A DNA stretch of 64,000 bases, taken from NCBI GenBank assembly GCA_032358165.1, contig JAALGY010000052.1:1240001-1304000 (forward strand), written 5' to 3'. The notes beneath the pieces were generated by a model, which saw nothing but the letters and a program-made list of their open reading frames with translations, made no database searches and was not told the DNA's origin. A program made the position numbers and the translations under genes. This document shows, piece after piece, positions 46,656-58,885 of this stretch. This DNA comes from Diplosphaera chodatii (Eukaryota; Chlorophyta; Trebouxiophyceae; Prasiolales; Stichococcaceae). Position 1 is the stretch's first letter. Every line of letters starts with the position of its first letter.

Positions 46656-49309
46656 ATGCAAAGATCACTGCAGCTGCAGTCGTATGTCAGCAGAACGTGC
46701 AGCAGCTGTGGGGCAAGCAGACAGTTGCAAGGAATGCACAGACGTCCGTTCACGTCCAGTATGCATACAGCCGTCACGTCCTCACGCTTGACTTCGCCAC
46801 TTGCCGCATCCAGTGGCATGCGGTGGCAGATGCGCTTGCAGCAGTCCCTCTGCAGGCCGCAATCACGCAGCTTCAGGTAGCATATGCATTTCAAAATTGT
46901 ATGTTCAAACACGCATTGAACACCTGATGATTTAATGTGTCTGTTCCCCGTGGCGCAGCCGGAGCACCACATGCATGGCACTGAAAACAGGAATTGTGGG
47001 CCTGCCCAACGTCGGCAAGGCGAGTCAGTGCGTTCCTTGCACGATCTACATGTGAACTAATCGCACGTGCTGTTGTACGTCAAGTCGATGGTCTCTGACA
47101 TGACGCCCTGCCTATGCAGTCGACGCTATTCAATGCGCTCTGCGAGGGCACGCAAGCGCAGGCCGCAAACTTTCCGTTCTGCACGATCGAGCCCAACAAC
47201 GGCATTGTCGCGGTAAGCATGCTTTGTTGACCCAGAACAGTGGCTCGTCCACCTGAGCTTCACTGCCAATTTGGGCCACATGGCCTTGCCTCTGAATCCA
47301 AGGCGCCGCCGCGCATGATGCCTGTGCATGCCAAGGACGCTACCGTGTCTGGGTGACAAACTCCGCTAAGCTACTGAACACATGTCCCGCCTGCATGTAG
47401 GTGCCAGACTCGCGGTTGGATAAACTGGCGGGCCTGGCCGCATCTGAGCGCGTGGTGCCCACGACAGTCGAGTATGTGGACATCGCGGGCCTGGTGAAGG
47501 GCGCCAGCAAGGGCGAGGGGCTGGGCAACAAGTTCCTTGCCAACATCCGAGAGTGTGACTCGATAGTGCAGGTGTGCCTGCGCCGCCTGCTGGCTTGCTG
47601 GTAGGAACTGCAGGCACTCGTGATCAAGACTTGACATGAATGAAGTAGCAATCTTGCCGCACAGTCACGGCTTTTCCTGCAGGTGGTCCGCTGCTTCGAG
47701 GACTCCAACGTAGTGCACGTCTCTGGGAAGGTGACATCAGGCCCTGCTGTCTGACATGGATGCGCCGCTTGGTCTTCAACTGTGACCGTCGAACCAGCTG
47801 CACCTGCGGCAGAGACATTCGTGTACAGTGCAGGTGGATCCTGTCGAGGACACAGATGTCATCAACTTCGAGCTTGCGTTGGCGGACATCTCACAAATAG
47901 AGAAGCGGCAGGAGCGCCTGAGGAAAGGGCGCGCCAAAACGAAGGAAGAGGAGGCAGAACAGCAGGTTTGTGCAGCTGTGTAGGAGTCTACACATCTGCC
48001 ATGCATGGCGTAGGGCAGAATCGCTCATGACACTGATCTGATTCACCCTGTTCGCTTTGTTGCGCCTTGCAGATCGAGAATGCAGCTCTTGAAAAGATCC
48101 TGGCAGCCTTGGAAGACAACCAGCCAGCAAGCGCAGCGGATCTCAGGTGCATTGGCATCAAAAGTTGCATGGTCTCACGCGCATCTGCATCCCTCCCCAA
48201 TGCCAACGCTCACACACGAATGACGCATTCACTGATGCAGTGATGAGGAGCGGCAGTTGGTGCAAGGGCTGTTCTTGCTGACAATGAAGCCAGTCACATA
48301 TGCTGCCAATGTGGCAGAGGGCGATCTTGGCGATCAGGTATACTCTACGGTGTTGAGCTTCTTTGCTGGCAGATTGCATGACTTGAATACATGACTCGAG
48401 CTCTACGACCAAGGTCACACACCAAGGTTTTGAGGTGCATCACTTGTCGCTGTAGGGGGCAAGCAACTCTCATGTGCAGGCATTACGGCAGAAGGCGGAG
48501 CAGGAGGGCCGACAGGTCGTCATCGTCTCCGCGCAGGTTCGTGACTACGCTTGCATGCTGCAGTGAGGTAATATGTGTGTGCCGTAATGTGTGTGCTTCG
48601 AAGTGCCCGGGCATGTGCGCAATGTCGTTGCACAACCTCCCGCCGCAATGCCGTGCCGTCTTGTGAGCTTTGCCCTGCAATGCTGCAGGTGGAGTCAGAG
48701 CTGAAGGACCTAGAGCCCGAGGATGCAGCAGAGTATCTGGAGTCCCTTGGCGCCACGGAGGGCGGCCTCAACAGGTGACCGTCGCGTGATGCCTCCGATA
48801 ATGTCGTCAGAGTCCACGTGCAGGAGTCGGCAACCCAGTGCTGAAAGCAGGTGGCACGGTGCAGCTAATCACGTCTGCAGCAGCTCTGCTGACGCGTGCA
48901 CTGTGCTTCTGCAGCCTCATTGCAGCCACATACAAGCAGCTTGGGCTGCGCACATACTTCACATGTGGGCCCAAGGAAACTCGGGCCTGGACCATTGTGG
49001 CCGGCATGACAGCACCACAGGTGTGCACGACCGTCTGGTGCTGAAGAGAGTTTCACACATCAATCGCTGTTGGTGTTTCCTTCGTTTCTACAACCTGTTT
49101 GATCTGTTGCACGCTTCTTTGGCGCAGGCAGCGGGAGTAATCCACTCAGACTTCGAGAAGGGCTTCATCAGGGCGGAGACCTTCAGCTACGAGGACCTGG
49201 TGTCGGCGGGCGGCGAGAAGGCGGCCAAGGAGGCGGGCCGGCTGCGGGTGGAGGGCAAGGAGTACGTGGTGCAGGAGGCGGACGTCATGCTGTTCCGCAC
49301 CAGTGCCTG
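46656..49309 (+). CDS. YCHF: YchF-type Obg-family GTPase/ATPase, organelle-targeted
   Basis: Ribosome-associated P-loop NTPase of the YchF family. A first exon (46656-46875) encodes a Ser/Arg/Gln-rich, acid-free leader starting [20 protein letters not shown]. It splices in frame across GT...GGCGCAG to [20 protein letters not shown]. Then [20 protein letters not shown] (G1/switch), [45 protein letters not shown] (G3), [40 protein letters not shown] (about 47840), a helical insert, [16 protein letters not shown] (about 48285, the NxxE in place of NKxD) and the TGS domain [20 protein letters not shown] to [11 protein letters not shown], stop 49307-49309. The sequence and leader fit the bacterial/organellar branch, not cytosolic OLA1. 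The G1 intron has a GC donor. Confidence 0.92.
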
Positions 49310-49975
49310 ATGCTTGTGGACAACAGGAACACATATTGGATTGGATTTCAAGAAACGGTTTTCAGTACACATCGGATTACATCTGTGCTGTCTGCATCTG
49401 CTGACGAACCAGAAACCAATTTTGTGAGCTCACTGGGCAGACTGCAAACGACAGCGTAGATGCCTCCAGCCTGAGCCCACCCGAGCAACCTTCCAGGCAC
49501 AAAACACTAGGCAAGGTGCTCCTGCATCTGCCGCAGTATTACTCGGGTGCCAGCCCATCGCAGCTGCCGCCCTTGCCGCCGTAAACATCCTGCACTCGCC
49601 TGCAGGATGCATGAGACGCAGGTCTTCAGATGAGCAGCTGTGGGTTGATAGTCACCCTCCAGCATGTCTGACACGTATCTGTCTGAGAGCCAAATACTTT
49701 GCAGCCCGCAGTCATCAGATGCCAGAAATACTTCTAGGGCGGGGCATGAATCAAGCCGCACGCCATTGCTCTGGACGGTGGCTGCGCTGCTGCCCAGGAC
49801 CAAAGCTCAACCACACACAACACTGGCGCGCTCACCTGGGAGACAGCGTTGTTGTGTCTCGGCTGCTGCACGGCGCAGCCTTGTATGTGGCTTCGGCATG
49901 GAGACTCGACGGCAGCGCTGGCTGTGCGATGCCGCGGCGTCCCGGTATGATCACACATATGCATGCTGCAGGGCA
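49310..49975. other. Convergent 3' intergenic region
   Basis: About 670 bp between convergent stops, with no supported coding segment; probably 3' UTRs. Confidence 0.4.
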
Positions 49976-50640
49976 CTACCAGCCGTGCCCTGCCCTTGAT
50001 ATGTCCACCTTTCCGAACCTCCTCCAGTTCTCACCGTCGTCGGCGTCATCTGACCGCTGGTGCGGCTCGTCTGCATCCCCTGCCGGCCGGTCCGGGTCCG
50101 GTGGCTGCATCACATCCTCGTACCCAGCACACAGCGGGCAGGGCACCACACCCTGCAAGGCAGCCCCCACCAGCCGCTGAGGATGAGGCGCGTACTTGAC
50201 CAGCGTCAGCACACCGTCCTGTGACACCTGTTCAATGAATGTGACACGATCCTTGCACCTGGCCGCTGCAGATGTTGCACCGTGCCTCGCCAACATAGAA
50301 CATGACGCCGGCTCCGCCAGGCTGCAGGCACAATCCGCTCTCTGACACCATGTACGACCACGCGCCGATGGATCATGGCTCATCAGGCAGTGAAATGCGT
50401 GGTCACAGTGCGCAATGCGAGCATGCCTTGGTGACCACTGTGCCGGTGCCGTGGCAGATAGTGCACTCCACTGTCCCGCTCCCATTGGCTGCAATCGCGA
50501 TTGCACACGTTGCATTCTGACGTGACAGTTGCGGTAAGCGGTGGCAAGCGCAGCCTGTACAGCATCTGAAGCATGGTAGTGGCGGTCACCGCAGATTTCG
50601 CAGAAGTGAAGTCGCTTCGGGAAGACGAGTTTGGGGGGTG
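49976..50640 (-). CDS. Small protein with DnaJ-type zinc-finger (CxxCxGxG) motifs
   Basis: Minus-strand segments: ANGSGTVECTICHGTGTVVT with KACSHCAL (about 50490-50410); GGAGVMFYVGEARCNICSG (about 50320-50265); and a last exon DRVTFIEQVSQDGVLTLVKY, then GAALQGVVPCPLCAGYEDVM and an acidic tail ending SRAGHGW, stop at 49978-49976. CTICHGTG and CNICSG fit the CxxCxGxG repeats of DnaJ zinc fingers and BSD2-like chaperones, and a further CPLC follows. No J-domain is visible. Upstream (about 50640-50500) several frames are open and one is Ser/Thr/Arg-rich like a transit peptide, but the first exon is not resolved. The gene is divergent from CAX. Confidence 0.5.
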
Positions 50641-51460
50641 TGGCAGCGCAGCATGGCGCCAGCCGTTTACAACAGCTTTGTAGATCGCTCAAGTTACAGA
50701 GTCGCCAAATCCTGACCTGACCAAGCAGTTTGACCGTGCACAGCTGCAAGTTTGTACTGCATTTTGGGTCTATAGCTCTGCGCAGCCTTGCGCGCTGCAT
50801 GCAGCCGACTTCTGCCTTCAGCACTCCAACCCAGTCTTCTGCATGTGGTTATGGGCATGATGTGAGAGGAGAGTTGCGTCACGAGGATTGCCAGGTCACG
50901 CCTCGTCACGAGAGGCGAGATCCTGCCAAGAGCGTGTGCGACCTGCATCGTACAGCTACATAGGCCTTTCACCGCGCGATCAAACGGGCACCTGGGACGC
51001 TCCTCGGGTAGCATCTCCTGCGCGCGACCCGCGGCGCGCGTTGGCGTGCAGGTGCAGGACAGGTGCAGCCTGCAGTCCGGCATCGGCTTCTCGCGAGAGC
51101 AGCCACGATGTTTCTCAACGCTTTCACGCATCGAACCGTGAAGAGCGACTGCATGCTTCGCTAGCGACGCTCCATGGTCCCTGTGCATCGTGCATATCGA
51201 TGTGGTCAGACTGAATGCACTTCATAGCGGCGTGCAGAGCTGCAATCCGGCCTGCTGTGCATGACAGATTGCTGTAGTGGTGTACTGTTATCACCACACA
51301 TGTGTTCTGTCCCCGGTCTGCAACGTTGTGATCATTGCTGCAAGAAACCAGTGCCATGGCGGTCGGCGTGAACCTGCATCAGGCCTGCTGCTTGGTAAGG
51401 TCCATCTGTGCTGCAGCAGGACTACAGGACAACCTGTGAGCTTTCCTGCTTGCTGCAGCC
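50641..51460. promoter_or_regulatory. Divergent intergenic region between the zinc-finger gene and CAX
   Basis: About 800 bp with short, unsupported open frames on both strands. It likely contains both promoters and 5' UTRs. Confidence 0.35.
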
Positions 51461-54400
51461 ATGACGACGCCTATCAGCCGGGCGCGCACCACGCTCCGCG
51501 CCATCCACCGCTTCAAGGCCGGCCTGCGCCGTGACATTGAGGCAGGCGTGCCCGGCGCACAGGAGGCTGCAGCAGAGGTGAACGTTTCACAGTCCTCAGC
51601 GCCAGATCGTTGGTCCGTGTCACCGAACATGGTATAGCGAGGGCCAAAGATCGCTCCCCACCCACCACGGTATAGCGAGAGCCGATGATCGCCCCCCACC
51701 CACCGTGGCCGAGTGGCAACTCGGGTGTCTGCAGGCGGGCGAGGCTGAGGACCGGCTGGTGCCGCTGCTGCCGAAACTGCAGCGCGAGTCTTTCAGCGCT
51801 CCCAACGGCGAGGCCGGCGCTGCCTCGTCCACACCTGGCTCTGGTGCGCGGCAGGCGGTGCAAGGCTTGATCATGTTGCTGACAAATTACGCTTAGATTT
51901 CTGGACACCAGGAGTGAGCTTCTGCCCGTGCACTTACCTTGAATTCCTGATGCCTGCCGTTGCGCAGCCTCTGGGCGGCGTGGCGCGGGCGGACGGTCAG
52001 TGTCCTTTGGCAACAACAGCACTGTAAGCGACTTGTTCAGGGCAGGCAGCGGCACGGGCTTCCTGAGCACGCAATCGCAGGCTAGTGAGCAGGGGCGCAC
52101 AGAGGGTGGCGGCTCAGGTGCTGCAGCATGTCAGTTGAATATTACAGTCTTTGCTGTCGGGAGGAAAGATGTCCTGCTGAGACACATGTGTGACATCTGC
52201 CTGTACAAAAGCGACATGACAGTGCGCATGTTGCCAGGCTTCTTCTCTCCGGCGAGCGACGCCAAGGCCATCTCCAGCCTGATCTTCTCGAGCTACCTGA
52301 ATGTCCTGCTGCTGGTCATTCCCTTTGGCTTCGTGGCACACTTCCTCAACTGGCCAGCTGCTCTTCGATTCAGCCTGGTGAGTGTGTGAGTCATACAGTT
52401 TGTGCGTGTGTCTGACTAGCTCTGCATCAGCATCATCAGAGGTGTCATCAGCTGGAGTTAAGCTCGAGGCTGGACTGCTTGCCACTTGTCTACAGAACTT
52501 TGTGGCACTGGTCCCGCTGGCGCTCATGCTTGGCGAGGTTACAGAGGACCTGGCACTCCGATTTGGCGACACAATTGGTGGACTGCTCAACGCCACTTTC
52601 GGCAATGCGTGAGCTGTGCTGTGGCATACGCGCGAACTCGAGGCTGTGGATGGCATGAATCAAGTGGCAAGGTAGCAACAGGCCTACAGCACGCACGATA
52701 ACTGATGTCATCCTGCGGGTGTGAATGCAGGGTGGAACTGATCCTGAGCCTGGCTGCGCTCTCTAAGGGCCTGTATGATGTCGTTGCGATGTCGCTTGTT
52801 GGCTCAGTCCTGTCCAACCTGCTGCTGGTGTTGGGTGAGCAGCGTGGCAATGTGCTTCACTGCAAAGGCTAGCTGCTTGCACTCTTGTATGCTGACACCT
52901 AGGTCATAATTGCAAGGCGTTTTCTCCTACTCATGTTGGTCTCTGAGTCGCTGCCTGTGTGTGCAGGATGCTGCTTCCTGGTTGGTGGCACACAGTTCCA
53001 TGAGCAGTCGTTCAACGCAGGGTTCAACAAGGTATGTAATGTTATACATTCTCGCCTATGAGAGGTCATTTGCTTCTGCTGACGCTGGCCACGAACTTCT
53101 GATGGCGGGTCCTGAGCATTGGGGTGCGTCACACTGTGCAGGTGATGTGTGCGTTGCTCTTCCTCGCGTGCATTGCGGTGGCGCTACCAACAGCAGGCTC
53201 ATCGTTCTACTCAAAAGAGCAGCTGTCAGATCACGCCATCCTGCAAGTCAGCCATGGCATCGCCATCATCCTGATCTTCTCGTGAGCCAAGTGATGAGTG
53301 TGCTTACTGGCGTGTTGCTGATGACGGCATGAAGATGGGTGCCAAACGTCTTTTGCAATGCTGCTTCCTCCCCGCAGGTACTGCTGCTACCTGTACTTCC
53401 AGCTGAAGACGCACAAGGAGGTCGCCAGTGCCGCAGAGAATGAGGACGGCGAAGACGGCGAGGTGTGACCTTGAGCATTCCTGCACCCCTGATGTGGCAT
53501 CCTTACCTGCGCTGTTCGCATATCCAATTGACCTTAGGTGAACTCCACAGACACTTCTGTGCTTGGGCTCGGTCCACGGCATACACTGCGGAAGAAGGGC
53601 CACTATGTGATGCTGCTTGCAGGGGGAGGTCGCAGAGGAGCCGAGCCTTTCGCTGTCAGGCGCGCTGGCGATGCTGACGGGCATCACGCTAATCGTGGCC
53701 TTTGCCTCAGAGTGCGACCCTCCTGCAGCGCTGTTGTGTGATATAAGCAGTCACTTCTGGATGTCTTTGCTGTGTCAGCACGGGTGAAACAGCACACTGG
53801 CGTCTGGTGCAGTGGCATATTGTAGCATTGTAATTCAGTACATCAGCACATCAGTATGCCTATCCCACAACAGCTCACTCTCATGTGTCTGTGTGGCCGC
53901 AGGTTTCTCACTGGGTCCATCGAGGAAGTCAGCAAGGACTATGGCATCAGCCAGTCGTTCCTGGGCCTGATCGTGCTGCCCATTGCTGGCAACGCGTGCG
54001 AGCACATCACCGCAGTGTTCGTTGCCGCCAAAGACAAGATGGTGAGAAAAGCAGTCCCGCAATATCATGTATCGTCTCGGCAGAGTGTTCGAGACAGTGC
54101 AGAGTCTGCAACTGTGTCTGTCACTACCCAGGACCTGGCTATTGGCGTGGCCCTTGGCTCCAGCATCCAGGTCGGTACAACCAATGCTTGCACCGCTGCA
54201 GATGTGGTGTGTCATCCGTGGCTGCTGAGCAGTTTGTGACGATGCGATTGTCACATGCTGGTCACCACCTCTCACATCGTTGTTCAATGTGCAGATCGCC
54301 ATCTTCGTCCTGCCGTTCCTTGGTGCGGCACTGCTGACCATTGCCTTTCAAGTGCTGCAGCGCCATGCTGCCTGGCACTTGCCATGGTCGCCATAGTTTG

Positions 54401-54891
54401 CCTGGATAGCGTCTATTTGATGTCGACGCCTGCATGTTGCAGTGCTTGCCGGATGGGTCACCCACCACCCCTTCAGTCTGGCACTTGACCCGGTGTCAGT
54501 GATCATCCTCACGCTGTCAGGTATGCGCTTTGAAACTCTGCCTGTGCACACCAGCTGAGTGATTGTGCCCTAGTACATGTACTTGACCCTGCCTGCTGTG
54601 GCGCGCTGGCACCCTGCAGTCTTTCAACTGCCCGCAAATCCACACCAATTTCTTTGCGGTTGCAGTCATCCATGCGACCTTCGTGTCATCCGACGGCAAC
54701 TCCAACTGGCTGCTCGGCGTGCAACTGGTGTGTAGTCCATGCTGATAATGCATGACCACAAACTTTGTACGGGTGTAACATATCTTGACATCAGTTTGGA
54801 ATGTTAACCCTGTGGTTGACTGGGCGCTGTGGGGCTGCCGCAGGTTGGCACGTATGTGTTGATCAGCGTATTGTACTACTTTGTCATGTGA
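51461..54891 (+). CDS. CAX: CAX-type vacuolar cation/H+ exchanger
   Basis: Ca2+(cation)/proton antiporter of the vacuolar membrane. Exon 1 (51461-51577) reads [21 protein letters not shown] disordered region follows ([19 protein letters not shown], about 52000). The membrane core begins with [20 protein letters not shown] (about 52290) and [20 protein letters not shown], then the first alpha repeat [20 protein letters not shown] (about 52580, spliced to 52732). Next: [35 protein letters not shown], a His/acidic linker [18 protein letters not shown], and [18 protein letters not shown]. The second alpha repeat is [20 protein letters not shown] (about 53960), then [57 protein letters not shown] and [15 protein letters not shown], stop 54889-54891. 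Both GNAxE motifs are intact, so it should be active. Confidence 0.94.
51631..51706. repeat. Two imperfect 38 bp tandem copies in CAX intron 1
   Basis: GGTATAGCGAG...ATCGC.CCCCACCCACC occurs at 51631-51668 and 51669-51706 with a few mismatches. Intronic. Confidence 0.85.
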
Positions 54892-55338
54892 TGAATGTGG
54901 AGAAGGCGTCATTACTGTGTCGAAGGCGAAGTTTGGTTGCGAGGCTGGGCGAAGAATGTGCTGCAGCTAGCTTGTAGACCTTGCCGTATCTTTCCTTTCA
55001 TTTGTAGCACGATTGCTCAATCACCTAAGGCCAATTCGGAGCAGCACAAGGAGGCGGCAGGAGAGCCAGACTGTTTCCTGAGCCTATGCGAGGTAGCAAG
55101 CAGCAACACTGAAGTGATAGTCATCGTTTTACGAGCAGCAAAATCACGCAAAAGATTCAAGTCGGCGAGCTTGCTGGCTTGCCGAAGCCTGTGCATGTCT
55201 CCCGCCCATCGGCGCTGCCGCGCCACAGTACTATACAGCACTTGTGCCCACATATGCATGTGGCCAAAGTGCGAGGCCACTATCTACTTGTGACGATCCT
55301 TCCTCAATCTGCTGTGAAGTAGTGTCCGGCCTCGACCT
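54892..55338. other. Convergent intergenic region after CAX
   Basis: About 450 bp between the CAX stop and the stop of the minus-strand membrane gene. No supported exon. Confidence 0.4.
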
Positions 55339-56150
55339 TCACCACTGCCGCGCAGCCCAAGCGCCCAGCTTGCAACCGCCCCACCCTGCCGCCACTGGTG
55401 CCGTGCCGGCAACCATGCTGGCCGCCACGAAGCTGCTCAGCGCGACGCCTGCAGCAAGCGGCAGCGCTCCAACCGCTACTATCAGGCCTGCTGTGGCTCC
55501 CAACCCCAAGGCGAAGCCCGCACAACCACCTGCAGCAAACCAGCAAATGTCTTGTACAACGTCACAGTGAGCTGGGCGAGGCCTCAGCAGATAATTGTCA
55601 GCCTCACTGGATGGACACGCAACTATGGATAGAGAGTAGGACAGTGTACAAGCCGCTGCAGCGAACGACGGTGGGGCCTACTTGAGGGTTGACTGCCAGC
55701 AGATAGTGTACGAGGCTGCTCACCTATTGCGCCGATGACCTCCTCGCGCAACGTGCAGCTCTTGCCTAGTTGCGCCAAAGGTTCTGATTTGCAGTGAGGG
55801 TGCGTGCAGTCATTGTGGTTGCGCCTGTGGACTGCCGCACTATAGGAGAGAGGCTCATGTCTCGACAGTGATGACCTCGCTGCCTCTGCCCTCTCCCTGG
55901 CCCAAAGTTGGTTCTGGGTGGGAAAGACCATCTTTTGCAAAAGCAAGCGGGCAGCAGAAAGCAGTATGTTGGCCGTGCAACGGCTTCTGACGCACTTGCT
56001 GGTGATCGATCCGAGAGAGGGACGGACCAGCGCCAGCTGGCAGGGTACCGTCAGGACCAGCAGCGAGGGCTCACAGCATGTCACTGGGTCCAGCTCTTGG
56101 CCAATGCAGTGTCCGGTGACCATCACCACAACAGCTAACCCTTGCGTGGC
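55339..56150 (-). CDS. Hypothetical small Gly/Ala-rich membrane protein
   Basis: The clear part is an exon ending at about 55735 with LAQLGKSCTLREEVIGAI. It splices over about 200 bp, in phase, to GGCAGFALGLGATAGLIVAV, GALPLAAGVALSSFVAASMV and AGTAPVAAGWGGCKLGAW, ending ARQW and TGA (55341-55339). The last exon has two or three hydrophobic Gly/Ala-rich stretches, compatible with membrane helices. Upstream (to about 56150) the minus frame stays open with KMVFPTQNQLWARERAEAAR, but the start is not resolved. No family is recognised. Confidence 0.5.
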
Positions 56151-56303
56151 CGATGAGCATACCCTGAAGGTCCGGCCTGGTATGCACAATCGCAGAACAA
56201 CAGGTTGAGTTGACCTGATTATTGGGTGAGGACAACCAACATGGCGGATCAGCAGTGGTATCCACACGGTGCCCCGCCTCCCATCGGTGCGGTGCCTGCT
56301 GCC

Positions 56304-57596
56304 TTACGGGATCCTGCAAGCAGGAGCGTCATGGACATCAATGTGGCGTGGATGCCATCGTTTTCAGGCATCGTGAACCTCTGGCGATTCATGAAGCTTG
56401 CGGAACTTGCCGCTGTGGCGAGGTTGCACCACACCTGTCAAAGGGCGCAGTGTCGGCAAAGCACTGGTCGAAGACCTTGTCGACAGCGGCCTTTGCTTTC
56501 TTGGGCCCACAGTGCGGGTTCATGGCCACTGACAGCTCTGCTCGCCGACGCACACAGACCTGCATTGGCACACTTGGGCTTTGCGTGCTGCAGCTGAGCA
56601 GCCTCTGGCCCTGCAGGTATGCCATGTGAGTAGGGTGCAGACTGTGCTATTTACACACCTTGAGGATGCCTGGCAGGTATGCAGGTGATAAGCTGCCAAC
56701 CAGACTCTGCACGGTCACACTGCTGCACCTGATGCTGTCTACGGATGCCGTAATTGCCGCGCAGCACCTCCTGCCGAAAGGTGCAGTCGCCGCTTAGGCT
56801 GGCTGCCCGGATCTGCGCGCAAGGTGCAATCTCAGACACAGCTGAAATATGCACTTGGCAGCCTCGCACAGCAGAGCAGCACAAAGAATCAACGGCAGCT
56901 TCTGAGTGGCACTGCAGCATGAGCATGGCGCGGGTGCACCTCGCTGCATGCATGGTGCTGACAGTTCGACCAGTCTAGGTTGGCGCCGCGGCAGTGGTCA
57001 TACGCATGTACGAGCTCGTGCACGAGTGCAACGTCAATCTCCTGCTGTGAGCCCACGTGATTGTGGCAGATGACGACCTGCGCCATTGCAGTTTTGCGAT
57101 TAGTATCTTGCAGATGCTGATGCTGCTTCCACACATCATGCAGTCTTGGCACGCCGTGCCCAGACGTCAGCATCCAGTGCCGGGCACATGGCGGAAGTGT
57201 TTGATGTGTGCAAAGTTGCCCACTCACCCCATCAGGCGGCCTGAATCCGCCGCCGACGAGCGCATCACAATGCTCCACCCTGAAGAAGTCTGCACCCACT
57301 CCACAACCCGCCTGCAGCACAAATATGTGCTCCTGTTCGGTTTGCGCGACTGCAGATTATGTCCTCACTGCACGAAAGGATCCATAGTGTGGCTGCTTAG
57401 CCAAAATGAGGCGACATTGGTTGATGTTGCATGTTGTGCACACCTCATTCAGCTTGTCAAGCATGAACTTGACCGTCATGTTCCGCGTCTGTGCTTTCTC
57501 CACCATGCGCTCAGCATCGGCGTGCGGCGTCGACGGCCATTCCTGCTGTTGCGCCTGCGCTTCTGTTGGGTCTGCGGTTGCAGCTGCGGCGCTCAT
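56304..57596 (-). CDS. ATP23: ATP23, mitochondrial inner membrane metalloprotease/chaperone
   Basis: Intermembrane-space metalloprotease that processes the Atp6 precursor and assists F1Fo assembly in yeast. The start ATG at 57596 reads MSAAAATADPTEAQAQQQEW. Then VKFMLDKLNEVCTTCNINQC; CGVGADFFRVEHCDALVGGG with FRPPDGV (about 57310-57235); VVICHNHVGSQQEIDVALVH; and the active site ALVHELVHAYDHCRGANLDW (about 57030-56975; HELVH is the HExxH zinc motif). Next: CSEIRAASLSGDCTFRQEVL, RRRAELSVAMNPHCGPKKAK, AAVDKVFDQCFADTAPFD. The last exon supplies only R-I-P plus TAA (56306-56304), giving the family-typical ending TAPFDRIP. Cys residues at the expected places fit disulfide-dependent import. Confidence 0.95.
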
Positions 57597-58885
57597 GTCT
57601 GCTGAACGCTGCTGCTTCAGTTGAACACGTTACAATGAACTGTGACAACCTAGCTGAAAATGCCCAGAGGTGTCCTTGTCTGATGCCTCCTGAGCGAGCC
57701 CGCGCTGGAAGCTAGCTGCGGCGGAAGCGCTGATGAACAATCACACAGTCTATTGCAGATGCACGCTGCTGAAGCAGCCTTCTGCTTGCTATCGTGCAGG
57801 GAGCGTGCAGCTTTACTGCGTGCAATCGGATATTGCTACACAAATCGCAGCGCTAGGCGATTGCCTCGTTGCTGGTCATCACAGCTGCTACAGGGTGCGT
57901 CAGGCACATATCCAAACTGTTACATGTTCCAAGTCATTCGCAGCCTCTGCCGTTTGATGGGCGTCTGCATGCGTGGGCTGCAGATAAGCAATCCGCAATT
58001 GCTCAACCTCCTCTGATCTCTGCATCCCTTGTGTGCATTTGCAGCCGGCAGAGGTGTACTTGGCAAGGCCGCCGTCTGTACCCACTCTGTAACTGCTGCC
58101 GTGATGTGGGCAGTATGTCTGCACGTGAGGACTGCCCGCGATGTCCCAAGTGAACAACCACTCGGCGACAGCTGGAAGATCAGCAGAGGCGACTGAGCAC
58201 AGAGGTAAGTCCATCCACACCAGGCATCTGCAGGCAGTGACTGCCCGCTCCCCCACTGGGGCAGGCCCTGCGAGTTGCATGACAACACCGAAGCCAGTGG
58301 TCATATCGTTTGGCACGCAGCACCTTTTCAGGTATGTATTGGACCTTTTACTGATGTTGGATGCACTCAGCAGCGTGTGCATCGCAGCCAGAAGTGCGTC
58401 CAGTCTAAGCGCAGTGGGACTCAACATGACATGTGGGGTTGTCTCGACAAACACATCAGAACTACGGCCAGCTGACACTCATCCGCACCAACCGCCTCCT
58501 CCGCTGGCACGGAGCTACGGCCTCACTGAGCCGCGCAACTGTTTTCGAGCGCGCTTGGCCAGGACAGGAAGTTCTCACTCGCTCACTCTCCCCACCAGCC
58601 AGCGGCGGCGCCGGGAACCGGACTCTCAGTGCTGATTGCAACAACGCAAGGACGTCTCATGTTGCACTGATCACACTGCGGTGCTCCCCGCTTCCCAGCC
58701 TGTGTCAACAGGCTAGTCGAAGTTAGACGTGTGGCGTACGCTTGCCCCGCTGCTCTGCATTTGCATCGGTGCGCTTCGGGGAAGCCATCAAGTGTGATTG
58801 AGCAGAGGGGTTGCCTCGGGAACAGCAGAGGTCTAGGCTCCGGCCCGGACGTTTGACAGATCGGAGGTGGTCCCTCAGTAGTAGC
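57597..58885. promoter_or_regulatory. Divergent intergenic region between ATP23 and SEC61 alpha
   Basis: 1.29 kb. Open frames on both strands at about 57900-58635 overlap each other, lack recognisable domains and in one case lack an ATG. I treat them as unsupported. Promoters and perhaps a small unknown gene lie here. Confidence 0.4.

Noticed and set aside
57900..58635. Genes between ATP23 and SEC61 alpha
   Set aside because: Opposed open frames overlap; the minus one lacks an ATG at its start, and neither shows a domain or clear splice pattern.
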